Positions 1 through 9,338 of a DNA stretch of 64,000 bases are shown here, piece after piece; position 1 is the first letter of the stretch; every line of letters starts with the position of its first letter. Origin of the DNA: Sphingomonas dokdonensis (GTDB taxonomy: Bacteria; Pseudomonadota; Alphaproteobacteria; Sphingomonadales; Sphingomonadaceae); NCBI RefSeq assembly GCF_002197685.1, contig NZ_NBBI01000001.1, forward strand, positions 868,001-932,000, written 5' to 3'. The notes under the pieces are model-generated. The model searched no databases. It was given only the letters and a program-made list of their open reading frames with translations, and was not told the origin of the DNA. The position numbers were made by a program, and so were the translations under genes.

Positions 1-465
1 GCGATTGAGGTCGACGTAGGAGCGGGTGGGGTGCTGATCGTGCATCAGCTTGCCCGCATCCTGCTCGACATGGATGCGCTCGACACCAATCGTCTTGACG
101 GTCTCGCCATCCTCGATCTCGACCGAACCTTCGCCGACAAGCGGATGATAAAGCTGAGAAATCTGATAGCCCTGCGGCAGATCGGCGTAGAAGTAATTCT
201 TGCGATCGAAGCGCGACCATTTGTTGATGGCAGCGTCGATCGCCATGCCGGTACGCACAGCCTGGCGGATGCATTCGCGGTTCGGCACCGGCAGCATGCC
301 GGGCATCGCGGCGTCGATCAGGCTGACCTGCGAGTTCGGCTCGGCACCGAATGCGGTGGCGGCGCCGGAGAAGAGCTTGGCGTTGGAGGTTACCTGCGCG
401 TGCACTTCGAGGCCGATCACGACCTCCCAATCGCCCGTGGCGCCCTTGATGCGATAATCAGTCAT
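1..465 (-). CDS. gatB: Asp/Glu-tRNA amidotransferase subunit B (GatB), 5' part
   Basis: GatB activates the misacylated tRNA and uses ammonia channelled from GatA to make Gln-tRNA(Gln) or Asn-tRNA(Asn) in the cytoplasm. The frame from the ATG at 465 gives 155 residues, about a third of the usual 480-500, and leaves the window at the left edge, so the C-terminal helical and YqeY-like domains cannot be judged. The family-typical opening [12 protein letters not shown] and the block [16 protein letters not shown] are intact. It follows gatA by 76 bases on the same strand, as expected for a gatC-gatA-gatB operon. The identification is very secure. Confidence 0.97.
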   Translation of the reverse strand, partial: MTDYRIKGATGDWEVVIGLEVHAQVTSNAKLFSGAATAFGAEPNSQVSLIDAAMPGMLPVPNRECIRQAVRTGMAIDAAINKWSRFDRKNYFYADLPQGYQISQLYHPLVGEGSVEIEDGETVKTIGVERIHVEQDAGKLMHDQHPTRSYVDLNR

Positions 466-541
466 AGTCCTGAACACCCGTTCGGGCCGGGGCAGCCATG
501 GCCCCGCCCATCCTTCTGGGAAATCTTACGCGCTGCGAGAC

Positions 542-2026
542 TCACCACCACGCCTGCGGCCGTGCGGTGAAGCCGGCGCGTTCCTCGATCGCGAGCGCCG
601 CGTTCAGCACGCCTTGCTCGTCGAGTGCCTTGCCGATGAACTGGAGGCCGAGCGGCAGGCCATGCTTGTCGAGGCCGCCGGGCACGCTCATCGCGGGCAG
701 GCCGGCGAGCGACGAGGGCACGGTGAAGACGTCGTTCAGATACATGGCGAGCGGGTCGTCGCTCTTTTCGCCCAGGCCGAATGCCGCCGACGGCGCGGTG
801 GGGGTGAGCAGCACGTCGCAGCTTTCCCAAGCATTCTCGAAGTCGCGCGCGATCAGCGTCCGGACCTTGGACGCCTGCGTGAAATAGGCGTCGTAGAAGC
901 CGGCGGACAGCACATAGGTGCCGATCAGGATGCGGCGCTTCACCTCTTCGCCGAATCCCGCCGCGCGGGTGGCGGCATACATCGCCTGGAGGTTTGCGCC
1001 CTCGGGCAGATCGCGCTGGCCGTAGCGCACGCCGTCATAGCGCGCGAGGTTGGACGATGCCTCGGCCGGGGCGATGATGTAATAAGCGGGGAGCGCGTAT
1101 TTGGTGTGCGGCAGCGACACCTCGACCACCTCGGCACCGGCATCCTTTACCCATTCGATGCCGCGCTGCCACAATGCCTCGATCTCCTCGGGCATGTTGT
1201 CGACGCGATATTCGCGCGGGATGCCGACGCGCTTGCCGGCGAGGCTGGCGTTCAAGCCCTGCTCCCACTGCGGCACCGGCACGTCGAGCGACGTCGCGTC
1301 CTTCGGATCGAAGCCGCTCATCGCCTCAAGCATGATCGCGCAATCGCGTACGTCGCGCGCCATCGGCCCGGCCTGATCGAGCGACGAGGCGAAGGCGATG
1401 GTGCCCCAGCGCGAGCAGCGGCCGTAGGTGGGCTTGATCCCGGAGATACCGGTGAAGGCGGCAGGCTGGCGGATCGATCCGCCGGTATCGGTGCCGGTCG
1501 CACCGGGGCAGAGCCGTGCAGACACTGCAGCCGACGAGCCGCCAGAGGAACCGCCGGGGGCGAGCGGCGCGTTGCCGCCGTCGTTGCGGCGCCATGGCGA
1601 GATCACGTTGCCGAACGCGCTGGTCTCGTTCGACGAGCCCATCGCGAATTGATCCATGTTCAGCTTGCCGAGCATGCCGGCGCCGGCATCCCACAGCCGC
1701 TGCGAAACTGCGGACTCGTACTGCGGGGTAAAGCCCTCCAAAATGTGACTCGCCGCCGTCGAGGTGACGCCCTTGGTGCAGAACAAGTCCTTCATGCCGA
1801 TCGGCACGCCGGCGAGCGGCTTCAGCGTCTCCCCGGCCGCGCGAACGGCATCGGCGGCATCGGCGGCAGCGAGCGCGTGATCGGGCGTTTCCACCAGGAA
1901 AGCATTGAGTTGGCGTGCGTTGCTGACAGCAGCGTTGAAGCTTTCGGCCACTTCTCGTGCGGAGAAGGTGCCGTCGCGCACGCCGTCGCGGATCTCGCGG
2001 ATGCCAAGGTCGGTCAGGTCAGTCAT
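542..2026 (-). CDS. gatA: Asp/Glu-tRNA amidotransferase subunit A (GatA)
   Basis: GatA is the glutaminase half of the GatCAB transamidosome; it hydrolyses glutamine and sends ammonia to GatB. The 494-residue protein is full length for the amidase-signature family. The Ser-cis-Ser-Lys triad is visible: Lys79 in GMKDLFC, Ser160 in the glycine-serine loop GGSSGGSS and Ser184 in DTGGSIRQP, with the normal 24-residue spacing between the serines. It starts at ATG 2026. It lies between gatC and gatB, 73 bases after gatC; that gap carries a REP-like hairpin. Confidence 0.97.
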   Translation of the reverse strand: MTDLTDLGIREIRDGVRDGTFSAREVAESFNAAVSNARQLNAFLVETPDHALAAADAADAVRAAGETLKPLAGVPIGMKDLFCTKGVTSTAASHILEGFTPQYESAVSQRLWDAGAGMLGKLNMDQFAMGSSNETSAFGNVISPWRRNDGGNAPLAPGGSSGGSSAAVSARLCPGATGTDTGGSIRQPAAFTGISGIKPTYGRCSRWGTIAFASSLDQAGPMARDVRDCAIMLEAMSGFDPKDATSLDVPVPQWEQGLNASLAGKRVGIPREYRVDNMPEEIEALWQRGIEWVKDAGAEVVEVSLPHTKYALPAYYIIAPAEASSNLARYDGVRYGQRDLPEGANLQAMYAATRAAGFGEEVKRRILIGTYVLSAGFYDAYFTQASKVRTLIARDFENAWESCDVLLTPTAPSAAFGLGEKSDDPLAMYLNDVFTVPSSLAGLPAMSVPGGLDKHGLPLGLQFIGKALDEQGVLNAALAIEERAGFTARPQAWW

Positions 2027-2035
2027 CAGAACACC

Positions 2036-2058
2036 GTCACACCGGCATGCGCCGGCGC
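2036..2058. repeat. REP-like GC-rich hairpin between gatC and gatA
   Basis: The gatC-gatA gap contains CCGGC and GCCGG arms around a 4-base loop, preceded by GTCACA. Read on the minus strand it resembles the short extragenic palindromes scattered through sphingomonad genomes (a GGCGCAGGCCGG-type core followed by GTGACG). The family assignment is from memory of such repeats and is an inference; the inverted repeat itself is seen directly. Confidence 0.45.
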
Positions 2059-2099
2059 TGCAAGAGAAAGAAAGCGGCCGCCAGCAGCCGAGGAGAGGA

Positions 2100-2402
2100 T
2101 CACTCGATCACCTTGGGCACGGTGAAGAAGCCGTGCTCGGCCTGCGGCGCGTTGGCGAGCACCGCGTCGCGGATGCCGCCGCCGGTCAGCGGATCGGCGT
2201 TCACCACATCGTCGCGCAGGCGCAGCGTGTTGGGGATCACCGCCGTCATCGGCGCGACGCCGCTGGTATCCACCTCGCCCAGTTGCTCGATCCATCCGAG
2301 GATGTTGTTGAGCTCGGGCACTAGGCGCTCGGCATGGGCGTCGTCGATCGCGATGCGCGCGAGGCTCGCGACCTTTTTCACGGTGGCAGTATCTACGGAC
2401 AT
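2100..2402 (-). CDS. gatC: Asp/Glu-tRNA amidotransferase subunit C (GatC)
   Basis: GatC is the small subunit that wraps around GatA and GatB and stabilises the complex. The ATG at 2402 ([20 protein letters not shown]) gives 100 residues, the normal length. An in-frame open extension upstream is not coding. The N-terminal amphipathic helix and the [11 protein letters not shown] segment are typical. It is the first gene of the gatC-gatA-gatB run and is divergent from the DUF3089 gene, with 96 bases between the two starts, where the operon promoter should lie. Confidence 0.95.
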   Translation of the reverse strand: MSVDTATVKKVASLARIAIDDAHAERLVPELNNILGWIEQLGEVDTSGVAPMTAVIPNTLRLRDDVVNADPLTGGGIRDAVLANAPQAEHGFFTVPKVIE

Positions 2403-2498
2403 GGGCAGCGCGCTATCACCGCCGCCCGCCCGAAGGCAACAGCGCTGGCGGAGCGTAACGATAGTTGCGCGCGCGTGGCGGCTGGGGCAGGCGAGGGC

Positions 2499-3599
2499 AT
2501 GGCTCGCAAGTTCCTTTACGTCATTGCCTTCCTGATCGCGCTCGTGATCGCCGGTGCCGTGGTCTACCGTATCTGGGGCAACGACCTGATCCGCTGGACC
2601 TTCGTGCCCGACCGGCCATTCGAGCCGCAAGGCGGCGTGGGCGAGAACGTCTATGACCGGGCGGACATGTGGCTGGCGCGGCCGGATATCGGCGGGAACC
2701 CGGCCTTGTGGACGCCGGTCGGCTATCAGCCGCGGCAGAGCCCCGGCGGACCGGCGGTGTTCTTCATCCATCCGACATCTTATCTGAGCGGGGATCATTG
2801 GAATGCCCCGCTCGACAACAAGGACGCCAACGATCGCGCCGCGCTGTTCCTGCGCGGGCAGGCGAGTGTGTTCAACGAGGTGGGGGAAATCTGGGCGCCG
2901 CGATACCGTCAGGCGACCTTCGGCTCATTCCTGACCGACGCCGCCGACGCGCAGCGTGCGCTGGATCTGGCGTATGGCGATATCCAGGTCGCCTTTGCCG
3001 CCTTCCTGCGTCAGATCGATGGCGATCGGCCGATCATTCTGGCCGGCCACAGCCAAGGCGCGCTGCACCTTACCCGCCTGCTGAAGGACAAGGTGGCGGG
3101 TACGCCACTCGCCGCGCGGATCGTCGCCGCTTACGTCGTCGGCTGGCCGGTGAGCCGCGACCGGGATCTGGCTGCTCTCGGCCTGCCAGCGTGCGCGCGG
3201 GCCGACCAGCGGGGCTGTATCCTGTCGTGGGAGAGCTTTGCCGAGCCGGCCGACCCGTCGCTGGTGATCGACAATTACGATCGCTCGACCGGGTTCGACG
3301 GCAAGTCGCGGAAGGACACCAAACTGGTGTGCACCAATCCGCTGACCGGCACGCTGGACGCGACGGCGCCGGCGAGCGCCAACAAGGGGACGTTGTTCCC
3401 GGCGGCTGACCTGGGCAGCGCGGAGATCAAACCGGGGCAGGTGCCCGCACGCTGCGACGCACGCGGATTGCTGCTGATCGGGGCGGGGCCGGATGTCGGA
3501 CCCTATGTGCTGCCGGGCAACAATTACCATGTGTACGATTACAGCCTGTTCTGGGCCAATGTGCGCGCCGACGCCGCGCGGCGGGTGGCGGCGCGATGA
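2499..3599 (+). CDS. DUF3089 alpha/beta-hydrolase-like membrane-anchored protein
   Basis: This 366-residue protein starts at ATG 2499; upstream in-frame starts would read into gatC. Residues about 5-23 form one hydrophobic N-terminal anchor, so the rest probably faces the periplasm. The body matches DUF3089: FFIHPTSYL near residue 88 and a nucleophile elbow GHSQG with Ser185. DUF3089 is a lipase or esterase-like alpha/beta-hydrolase family whose substrate is unknown. The stop overlaps the ruvX start by four bases (ATGA), implying translational coupling. The activity is inferred from the fold only. Confidence 0.85.
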   Translation: MARKFLYVIAFLIALVIAGAVVYRIWGNDLIRWTFVPDRPFEPQGGVGENVYDRADMWLARPDIGGNPALWTPVGYQPRQSPGGPAVFFIHPTSYLSGDHWNAPLDNKDANDRAALFLRGQASVFNEVGEIWAPRYRQATFGSFLTDAADAQRALDLAYGDIQVAFAAFLRQIDGDRPIILAGHSQGALHLTRLLKDKVAGTPLAARIVAAYVVGWPVSRDRDLAALGLPACARADQRGCILSWESFAEPADPSLVIDNYDRSTGFDGKSRKDTKLVCTNPLTGTLDATAPASANKGTLFPAADLGSAEIKPGQVPARCDARGLLLIGAGPDVGPYVLPGNNYHVYDYSLFWANVRADAARRVAAR

Positions 3600-4054
3600 T
3601 CACCACCTCGGCATTAGAATTCCGCGCCGCCATGCCCGGCGGCGGTCGGCTGATCGGGCTGGACCTTGGCACCAAGACGATCGGTACGGCGCTGTGCGAT
3701 GCCGGCTGGAGCTTTGCCAGCCCCGCTACGCTGATCAAGCGGCGCAAGTTCAGCCAGGACAAAGCGGCGCTGGTGGAACTGATGACCGCGCAGCATGTGG
3801 TTGGTGTCGTGCTCGGGCTGCCGCTCAACCTCGATGGCACGGAGAGCCCGCGCAGCCAATCGACGCGGGCGTTCGCGCGCAACATCGCCGATCTTGGGCC
3901 GGTTCTGTTGTGGGACGAACGCTGGTCCACGGTCGCGGTGGAGCGCGTGATGATCGAGCAAGACATGAGCCGCGCCAAGCGTGCCGAGCGAATCGACAAT
4001 CTGGCAGCGGCGCACATCCTGCAGGCGGCGATCGACGCGCTGGTGCGCGACTGA
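3596..4054 (+). CDS. ruvX: Putative pre-16S rRNA nuclease YqgF/RuvX
   Basis: This is an RNase H-fold YqgF-family protein of 152 residues, implicated in final processing of the 16S rRNA 5' end and earlier described as a possible Holliday junction resolvase. The first acidic motif [10 protein letters not shown], the DERWST motif and the late Asp in [12 protein letters not shown] are all present. It starts at an ATG overlapping the DUF3089 stop. Its TGA at 4052-4054 abuts the TCA (reverse-strand TGA) of the epoxide hydrolase gene at 4055-4057, so there is no intergenic terminator. Confidence 0.93.
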   Translation: MITTSALEFRAAMPGGGRLIGLDLGTKTIGTALCDAGWSFASPATLIKRRKFSQDKAALVELMTAQHVVGVVLGLPLNLDGTESPRSQSTRAFARNIADLGPVLLWDERWSTVAVERVMIEQDMSRAKRAERIDNLAAAHILQAAIDALVRD

Positions 4055-5215
4055 TCAGCCCTGCCGTAGCGAGCGGAAGGCGGTGCGCAGTTCCTCGACG
4101 AACAGTTCGGGCTGCTCGAAGGCGGCGAAGTGCCCGCCGCGGTCGAGCTCGTTCCAGTGGATGATGTTAGGGTACTGCCGCTCGGCCCAGCGGCGCGAGG
4201 CGCGGAAGATCTCCTTGGGGAACATGCTGTAGCCGGTCGGCACCGTGACCTTTTCGACACCGAAGGCGCGGAAGCTCTCGTAATAGAGCCGCGCCGATGA
4301 TGCGCCGGTGCCGGTGAGCCAATAGAGCATGATGTCGTCGAGCATTTCGTCGCGGGTGAGCGCATTCTCCGGCTCGCCGTCGCAGTCGGACCATTCGCGA
4401 AACTTTTCGTAGATCCACATCGCCTGGCCGACCGGCGAGTCGACCAGGCCATAGCCGAGCGTCTGCGGGCGGGTGGCCTGCTGCTGCGAATAGCCGTTGC
4501 CGTCCTGCATGTAGCGTTGCAGGCTTTCAAGCGAGGCTTTTTCCTGCGGCGTGGCCCTGGCGAGATCCTCCGGTGTGGGACGGACGACGAGCATGTTGAG
4601 GTGAATGCCGGCCACTGCTGGATCGCCGCTGGCACCGATCGCGGTGGTGACGGCAGAGCCCCAGTCGCCGCCCTGCGCGACGAAGCGATCGTAGCCGAGC
4701 CGTTTCATCAGCGTAATCCAGGCCGCGGCGATCCGCGGTACGGGCCAGCCCTGTTCAGGGCGTGCGGAAAAGCCGTAGCCGGGGAGGGAGGGGCAAACGA
4801 CGTGGAAGGCGTCCTCCGCCCGGCCACCGTGCGCTTCGGGGTCGGTCAGCGGGCCAATGACCTCGAGGAACTCGACCACGGAGCCGGGCCAGCCGTGCGT
4901 CAGGACGAGCGGCATGGCGTTTGGGGTGGGTGAGCGGCGGTGTAGGAAGTGTAGCTCCAACCCGTCGATCACCGTCTTGAACTGGCCGACGGCGTTGAGG
5001 GCTGCCTCGCACCGGCGCCAATCGTATTCATGCTGCCAATAGTCCGCGAGGGCGCGCGCTCGATCGAGTGGTACGCCCTGCTCCCAGTCCGACACCGTTT
5101 CGCGCTCGGGCCATCGCGTGCGCGCCAGACGATCGTGCAGATCCTCAAGCGCGGCCTCTGGCACATGGAGGTGAAATGGCGTGACGGCGTGGTTCGGCTG
5201 TTCGGTGCCAGTCAT
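4055..5215 (-). CDS. Epoxide hydrolase with N-terminal EHN domain
   Basis: This 386-residue alpha/beta hydrolase has the N-terminal EHN extension (residues about 10-120) found in microsomal-type epoxide hydrolases. It has the oxyanion motif HGWPGS at 107-112, the nucleophile Asp184 in GGDWGS and a late His in GGHFAAFEQPE. These proteins hydrolyse epoxides to diols through an ester intermediate; the substrate here is unknown. The gene begins nine bases after the APH-like kinase gene, with a GAGGA ribosome site, so the two are probably co-transcribed. No signal peptide is seen. Confidence 0.9.
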   Translation of the reverse strand: MTGTEQPNHAVTPFHLHVPEAALEDLHDRLARTRWPERETVSDWEQGVPLDRARALADYWQHEYDWRRCEAALNAVGQFKTVIDGLELHFLHRRSPTPNAMPLVLTHGWPGSVVEFLEVIGPLTDPEAHGGRAEDAFHVVCPSLPGYGFSARPEQGWPVPRIAAAWITLMKRLGYDRFVAQGGDWGSAVTTAIGASGDPAVAGIHLNMLVVRPTPEDLARATPQEKASLESLQRYMQDGNGYSQQQATRPQTLGYGLVDSPVGQAMWIYEKFREWSDCDGEPENALTRDEMLDDIMLYWLTGTGASSARLYYESFRAFGVEKVTVPTGYSMFPKEIFRASRRWAERQYPNIIHWNELDRGGHFAAFEQPELFVEELRTAFRSLRQG

Positions 5216-5224
5216 GTCAGATCC

Positions 5225-6265
5225 TCATCCGTCACGGCGCAAGAGCGCCAGTGCCTGTTCGGCAAGCGCCGGGCAGCCATTGATCGCCTCGCCGGCGTTG
5301 GGCGTGGTGCCGGCGAGGGCGCGCGCGTAGACACCCTGGCTGATCGAGGCGAGGCGGAAGACCGCAAAGCCGAGGTAGAAGCTCCAGTCGTCGATCCCGC
5401 TGCGGCCGGTGCGGCGGCAGTAGGCGGCGACATATTCCTCTTCCGTGGGGATCCCGCTGCTGGCGAAATCGACGCCGTCGAGCGTGCCCCAGGACGGCGA
5501 TGTGGAATGCCACATGAAGCCATTGTAGCCGAGGTCGGCGAGCGGGTGACCGATCGTGGAGAGCTCCCAATCGAGGACGGCGATCAGCCGTGGCTCCGTG
5601 GGGTGGAACATGACGTTTTCGAGGCGGTAGTCGCCATGCGCGATCGCGACCGCTTCGTCGTGCGGGATGCGCGCGGGCAGCTCTGCGATCAGTGCTTCCA
5701 TGGCGGGCACCGGCTCGGTCTCGGCGCCACGATATTGCTTGGTCCAGCGCGCGATCTGCCGCTCGAAATAGCCGGTCGGGCGGCCGTAATCCTGCAGCCC
5801 CACGGCGCGGTGGTCGACCGAGTGGAGCGCGGCAAGGGTGGCGTTCAGCTGATCATAGACCGCGCTACGCTCCGCGGGCGTGAGTTCGGGCAGAGTGGCA
5901 TCGCGGAAGATGCGGCCCTCCAGATAGTCCATCACGTAAAAACTGGTGCCGATCACCTCGGGATCGTCGCACAAGGCGCGCATCACGGGCACGGGCACGT
6001 CGGCATCGCGCAGCGCGGCCATGACGCGATATTCGCGGTCGACCTGGTGCGCGCTGGCGAGCAACTGCCCCGGTGGCTTCTTGCGCAGGACGTAATCGCC
6101 GGCGTCGGTGGAGAGCATGAAGGTGGGGTTCGAGGCGCCGCCGATGAACTGACGCACCTGCATCTCGCGGCCGAACCCTTCCACATGGCGGCTCAGCCAA
6201 TCGGCGAGGCGTGCCTCGTCGAACTTGTGACGTGGCGACACCTCCGCCAGGCGCGCACCGCTCAT
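5225..6265 (-). CDS. APH-like phosphotransferase (ACAD10/CaiB-neighbour type)
   Basis: This 346-residue kinase-fold protein belongs to the aminoglycoside-phosphotransferase superfamily, in the group resembling the N-terminal half of ACAD10. ATP-binding Lys residues lie in YVLRKKPPG, the catalytic loop is HGDYRLEN and the metal-binding Asp is in LDWE. I chose the ATG at 6265 because a GGGTGAGG ribosome site precedes it; a TTG at 6298 would add 11 residues. Relatives are thought to phosphorylate hydroxylated acyl-CoA or similar metabolites rather than antibiotics. The adjacent epoxide hydrolase suggests a small catabolic pair, which is inference. Confidence 0.87.
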   Translation of the reverse strand: MSGARLAEVSPRHKFDEARLADWLSRHVEGFGREMQVRQFIGGASNPTFMLSTDAGDYVLRKKPPGQLLASAHQVDREYRVMAALRDADVPVPVMRALCDDPEVIGTSFYVMDYLEGRIFRDATLPELTPAERSAVYDQLNATLAALHSVDHRAVGLQDYGRPTGYFERQIARWTKQYRGAETEPVPAMEALIAELPARIPHDEAVAIAHGDYRLENVMFHPTEPRLIAVLDWELSTIGHPLADLGYNGFMWHSTSPSWGTLDGVDFASSGIPTEEEYVAAYCRRTGRSGIDDWSFYLGFAVFRLASISQGVYARALAGTTPNAGEAINGCPALAEQALALLRRDG

Positions 6266-6386
6266 GCGCGCCTCACCCGGTGCGTTGCCGATGACCAACT
6301 TGCCATCATCCTCTCCCTCTATCGCGGCGTTCGCCTTCTAAGTCACTTTGCTTAATCGGCGGCGGATTGAAAGAGGGCGCGTGCGA

Positions 6387-7289
6387 TTAGCGCTCGGTCG
6401 AGAGGATTTCGGCGAGCAGGCGAAAGTCACGCTCGCGCGGGCTGGCGCGGCGCCAGGCGAGCGCGATGGTGCGCTGCGGGTTGTCGCCGCCGAGCGGGCG
6501 GGCGGCGATGCCCGTGTGTTCGAGAATGCCGGCGTTGAGCGCGATCTCGGGCAGCATCGTGACGCCAAGGCGGTTGTCGACCATCTGCACGATGGTGTGC
6601 AGCGAGGTGCCCATCATGGTCGCCTCTGCGCGAAGCTCGGGGCGGTTGCAGGCGGCGAGCGCGTGATCCTTCAGGCAATGGCCATCCTCCAGCAGGAGGA
6701 GGCGGGTTTCGTCGATGTCTGCGGGCGAGATCGGCTTTACGTCCTCCGCCAGCTCGCCGGTCGGAAACGCGAGAAAGAGGCGGTCGTCGAACAGTTCCTG
6801 TGTGGTCACTTCGCCGCAGGAATACGGAAGGGCGAGGAGCACGCAATCCGCGCGGCCGCTTTGCAGCGAATCGCAGGCGGCGGCGCTCGGCTCCTCGCGC
6901 AGGAAGAGCTTCAGGTCGGGATATTCGGTGCGCAGGCGCGGCAACACGCGCGGCAGAAGGAACGGCGCGATCGTCGGAATGACGCTCATGCGCATTTCGC
7001 CCGAAAGCGGGCGTCCGGCTGCGCGGGCGAGGTCACCAAGCTCCTCCGCCTCGCGCACCACGCGCCGCGCCTTGGCGACGATCTGCTCCCCCAGCGGCGT
7101 GAAGCGCACGACGCGGCGCGTACGCTCCACCAGCGTCACGCCGATCAGCGTTTCAAGCTCGCGAATGCCGGCTGACAGGGTGGACTGCGTCACGAAACAG
7201 GCGTCGGCGGCGCGCCCGAAATGGCCGTGGTCGCGAAGCGCGATCAGATATTGCAACTGCTTGAGCGTGGGCAGGTAGGTATTCGCCAT
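6387..7289 (-). CDS. oxyR: Hydrogen-peroxide sensing LysR regulator OxyR
   Basis: This 300-residue LysR-type regulator has an N-terminal helix-turn-helix (residues 5-64, LKQLQYLIAL to QSTLSAGIREL) and a substrate-binding-like sensor domain. The peroxide-sensing pair is conserved: Cys204 in LEDGHCLKDH and Cys213 nine residues later, the same spacing as Cys199 and Cys208 of E. coli OxyR. That makes OxyR more likely than a generic LysR protein. It starts at ATG 7289. No katG or ahpC lies nearby, so its targets are elsewhere. The neighbouring permease gene is on the same strand, 68 bases upstream. Confidence 0.93.
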   Translation of the reverse strand: MANTYLPTLKQLQYLIALRDHGHFGRAADACFVTQSTLSAGIRELETLIGVTLVERTRRVVRFTPLGEQIVAKARRVVREAEELGDLARAAGRPLSGEMRMSVIPTIAPFLLPRVLPRLRTEYPDLKLFLREEPSAAACDSLQSGRADCVLLALPYSCGEVTTQELFDDRLFLAFPTGELAEDVKPISPADIDETRLLLLEDGHCLKDHALAACNRPELRAEATMMGTSLHTIVQMVDNRLGVTMLPEIALNAGILEHTGIAARPLGGDNPQRTIALAWRRASPRERDFRLLAEILSTER

Positions 7290-7357
7290 TAATCGTCCCG
7301 ATCGATCACCGAGCGCTTGCTAGCCCGTTTTGGTCGATGATGCGAGCGGCGTGCCCC

Positions 7358-8122
7358 TTACAATACAGCGCGAATGAACCCGTAGGTGCTGGTGATCGTC
7401 AGCACGACGCCGACCAGGATCAGCATCGTCTTGATCGGGATCCGCTTGGCCATCACCGCGCCGAACGGCGCCGCAAGCACGCCGCCGATCAGCAGCCCCA
7501 GCGTTGCCGATGCGAAATCCTGCAAGCCGAGATTGGCGATAAAGGTGGCCGACACGGTCAGGGTGAGAAAGAACTCGACAGAGTTCACCGTTCCCACCAC
7601 GCGGCGCGGCTCGACGCCCTGGACCAGTAGATTGGAGGTAACCACTGGACCCCAGCCGCCGCCGCCGGCCGCATCCAGAAAGCCGCCGATCAGGCCGAGT
7701 GGCTCCACCACCTTCGGCTTTTGCGTGGTCGGCGGAAACAGCAGGCCGCGGATCAGCAGGTAGATGCCGATCGCGATCAGATAGCCGAGCACGAACGGCT
7801 TCACCGTTTCGCCGTCGATGCTGGTGAGCAGATAGGCCCCGCCAACACCGCCGATGATTCCGGGAACAAGCAGCCGCAGGAACAGCCGCGGATCGACGTT
7901 GCCATGGAGCACATGGCTGATGCCCGAGACGGCGGTGGTGAAGGTTTCGACGATATGAACGTTGGCCGATGCGCGCGCCGGCGACAGGCCCATCACCGCG
8001 ACGAGCAGGGTGTTGCAGATGACCCCGAAGGCCATGCCCAGCGCGCCATCGACGATCTGCGCGCCGAAGCCGACGAGAATGAACGGCAGCAACGGCTCGA
8101 TGCTTAACTGCGACAAATCCAT
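7358..8122 (-). CDS. TauE/SafE family sulfite exporter-like permease
   Basis: This is a 254-residue inner-membrane protein with about eight hydrophobic helices in two repeats, typical of TauE/SafE (formerly DUF81). These proteins are proposed to export sulfite, sulfoacetate or related anions; the substrate here is unknown. The glycine-rich loop GFLDAAGGGGWGP in the second half is characteristic. It starts at ATG 8122 and is divergent from cysE (157 bases between starts). That neighbourhood makes a sulfur-related role reasonable but not shown. Confidence 0.88.
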   Translation of the reverse strand: MDLSQLSIEPLLPFILVGFGAQIVDGALGMAFGVICNTLLVAVMGLSPARASANVHIVETFTTAVSGISHVLHGNVDPRLFLRLLVPGIIGGVGGAYLLTSIDGETVKPFVLGYLIAIGIYLLIRGLLFPPTTQKPKVVEPLGLIGGFLDAAGGGGWGPVVTSNLLVQGVEPRRVVGTVNSVEFFLTLTVSATFIANLGLQDFASATLGLLIGGVLAAPFGAVMAKRIPIKTMLILVGVVLTITSTYGFIRAVL

Positions 8123-8279
8123 TTCGGCCCTCTGGTCCGGCAGACTCGCCCTGCATGCCGCACAATCGTAAAACCTACAAGATTGATATGGTTTCAGTAG
8201 CCCAGCTTTGCATTCGTGGGTGCTGGAAAACGAAAGGTGGAGCGCTTAAGTCGCGGCATCACGATTAAGGGGACGCGTG

Positions 8280-8969
8280 ATGGCGCGACTTGGCAGGTAT
8301 CTCGATTCCATCCGGGCCCGCGATCCGGCGCCGCATTCGCGGCTGGAGATCCTGACCTATCCGGGTGTCTGGGCGCTTGGCTGCCATCGCGTGGCGCATC
8401 GCTTGTACCGCGCGCGGCTGTTCTTCCTGGCACGCGCGGTGAACCACTTTGCGCGGTTCATGACCGCGATCGACATCCATCCGGGTGCAAAGATCGGCCG
8501 CAACTTCTTCATCGACCACGGCTTCGTGGTGATCGGCGAAACCGCGGAGATCGGCGACGACGTCACCATCTATCAGTGCGTGACGCTGGGCGGCACCAGC
8601 CCCGACGATGGCGTGGCGGGCAAACGCCACCCGACGATCAGCGACGGTGCGATCATCGGTTCGGGCGCGCAGGTACTGGGGCCGATCACGGTCGGTCGCC
8701 GGTCGCGCGTGGGCGCGAACGCGGTCGTCACCAAGGATGTGCCCGAAGGCGCGGTGATGGTCGGCATTCCGGCGCGTCCCACCATGGTGGAAGGTGGCCG
8801 GGCGCCCGAGCGCGCGTTCATGGCTTATGGCACGCCGTGCAGCGAGATGTTCGATCCCGCGACGCAGAAGGTGGAGATTCTGCGCTGCGAGCTTGAGGCG
8901 ATGAAGAAGCGCCTCGACGCGCTGATCGAGGAGCAGGACGGCAGCCAGCGAGCGCGTGATCGCGCCTGA
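8280..8969 (+). CDS. cysE: Serine O-acetyltransferase (EpsC/CysE)
   Basis: Serine acetyltransferase makes O-acetylserine from serine and acetyl-CoA, the first step of cysteine synthesis. The 229-residue protein has the helical N-terminus, then left-handed beta-helix hexapeptide repeats (about 70-180) with the active-site His in FFIDHG and the YQCVTLGG block. I prefer the ATG at 8280 over the GTG at 8277 because AAGGGGA sits seven bases before it. The charged C-terminal tail lacks the terminal Ile that binds O-acetylserine sulfhydrylase in many homologues. It overlaps the DUF2794 gene by one base. Confidence 0.93.
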   Translation: MARLGRYLDSIRARDPAPHSRLEILTYPGVWALGCHRVAHRLYRARLFFLARAVNHFARFMTAIDIHPGAKIGRNFFIDHGFVVIGETAEIGDDVTIYQCVTLGGTSPDDGVAGKRHPTISDGAIIGSGAQVLGPITVGRRSRVGANAVVTKDVPEGAVMVGIPARPTMVEGGRAPERAFMAYGTPCSEMFDPATQKVEILRCELEAMKKRLDALIEEQDGSQRARDRA

Positions 8970-9310
8970 TGGGCGTCGTTACGCCGTTTCCCGCGTCAGG
9001 CCGGCCGGGGCAGATCGGGTTCGATCGGCCTGAGCTCAACCGCATTCTCGACCTGTACGGCCGGATGGTCGCTGCCGGGCATTGGAAGGATTATGCGATG
9101 GAGCTGGGCCGCGATGCCGCGGTCTTTGCCGCCTTTCGCCGGGCGGCCGAGCGCCCCGAGTTCCGCATCGAGAAGCGGCCAGCGCTGCGCAATCGTCAGG
9201 GCATGTGGGCGCTGATCGGGGAGGCCGGGCAGGTCGTCAAGCGCGGCCACGAGCTTGGCCCCGTGCTGGCGCCGATCGAGCGCCGGCTGATGAAGCTGGT
9301 CGAGGACTGA
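8969..9310 (+). CDS. DUF2794 domain protein
   Basis: This is a 113-residue cytoplasmic protein of the alphaproteobacterial DUF2794 family, whose function is unknown. Recognisable features are FDRPELNRILDLYGRMVAAG early, the DYAMELGRDAAVF strand and the HELGPVL block. It starts at an ATG sharing one base with the cysE stop, so it is translationally coupled to serine acetyltransferase. That coupling hints at a metabolic accessory role, but nothing in the sequence identifies it. The stop is 28 bases from the convergent membrane-protein gene. Confidence 0.9.
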   Translation: MGVVTPFPASGRPGQIGFDRPELNRILDLYGRMVAAGHWKDYAMELGRDAAVFAAFRRAAERPEFRIEKRPALRNRQGMWALIGEAGQVVKRGHELGPVLAPIERRLMKLVED

Positions 9311-9338
9311 TCCTCACTCTGACGCGGCGTGGCGCGGT

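Noticed and set aside
5225..6265. Aminoglycoside resistance gene
   Set aside because: The sequence groups with ACAD10-like phosphotransferases by its long N-terminal region and motif context; there is no resistance-gene setting or mobile element.
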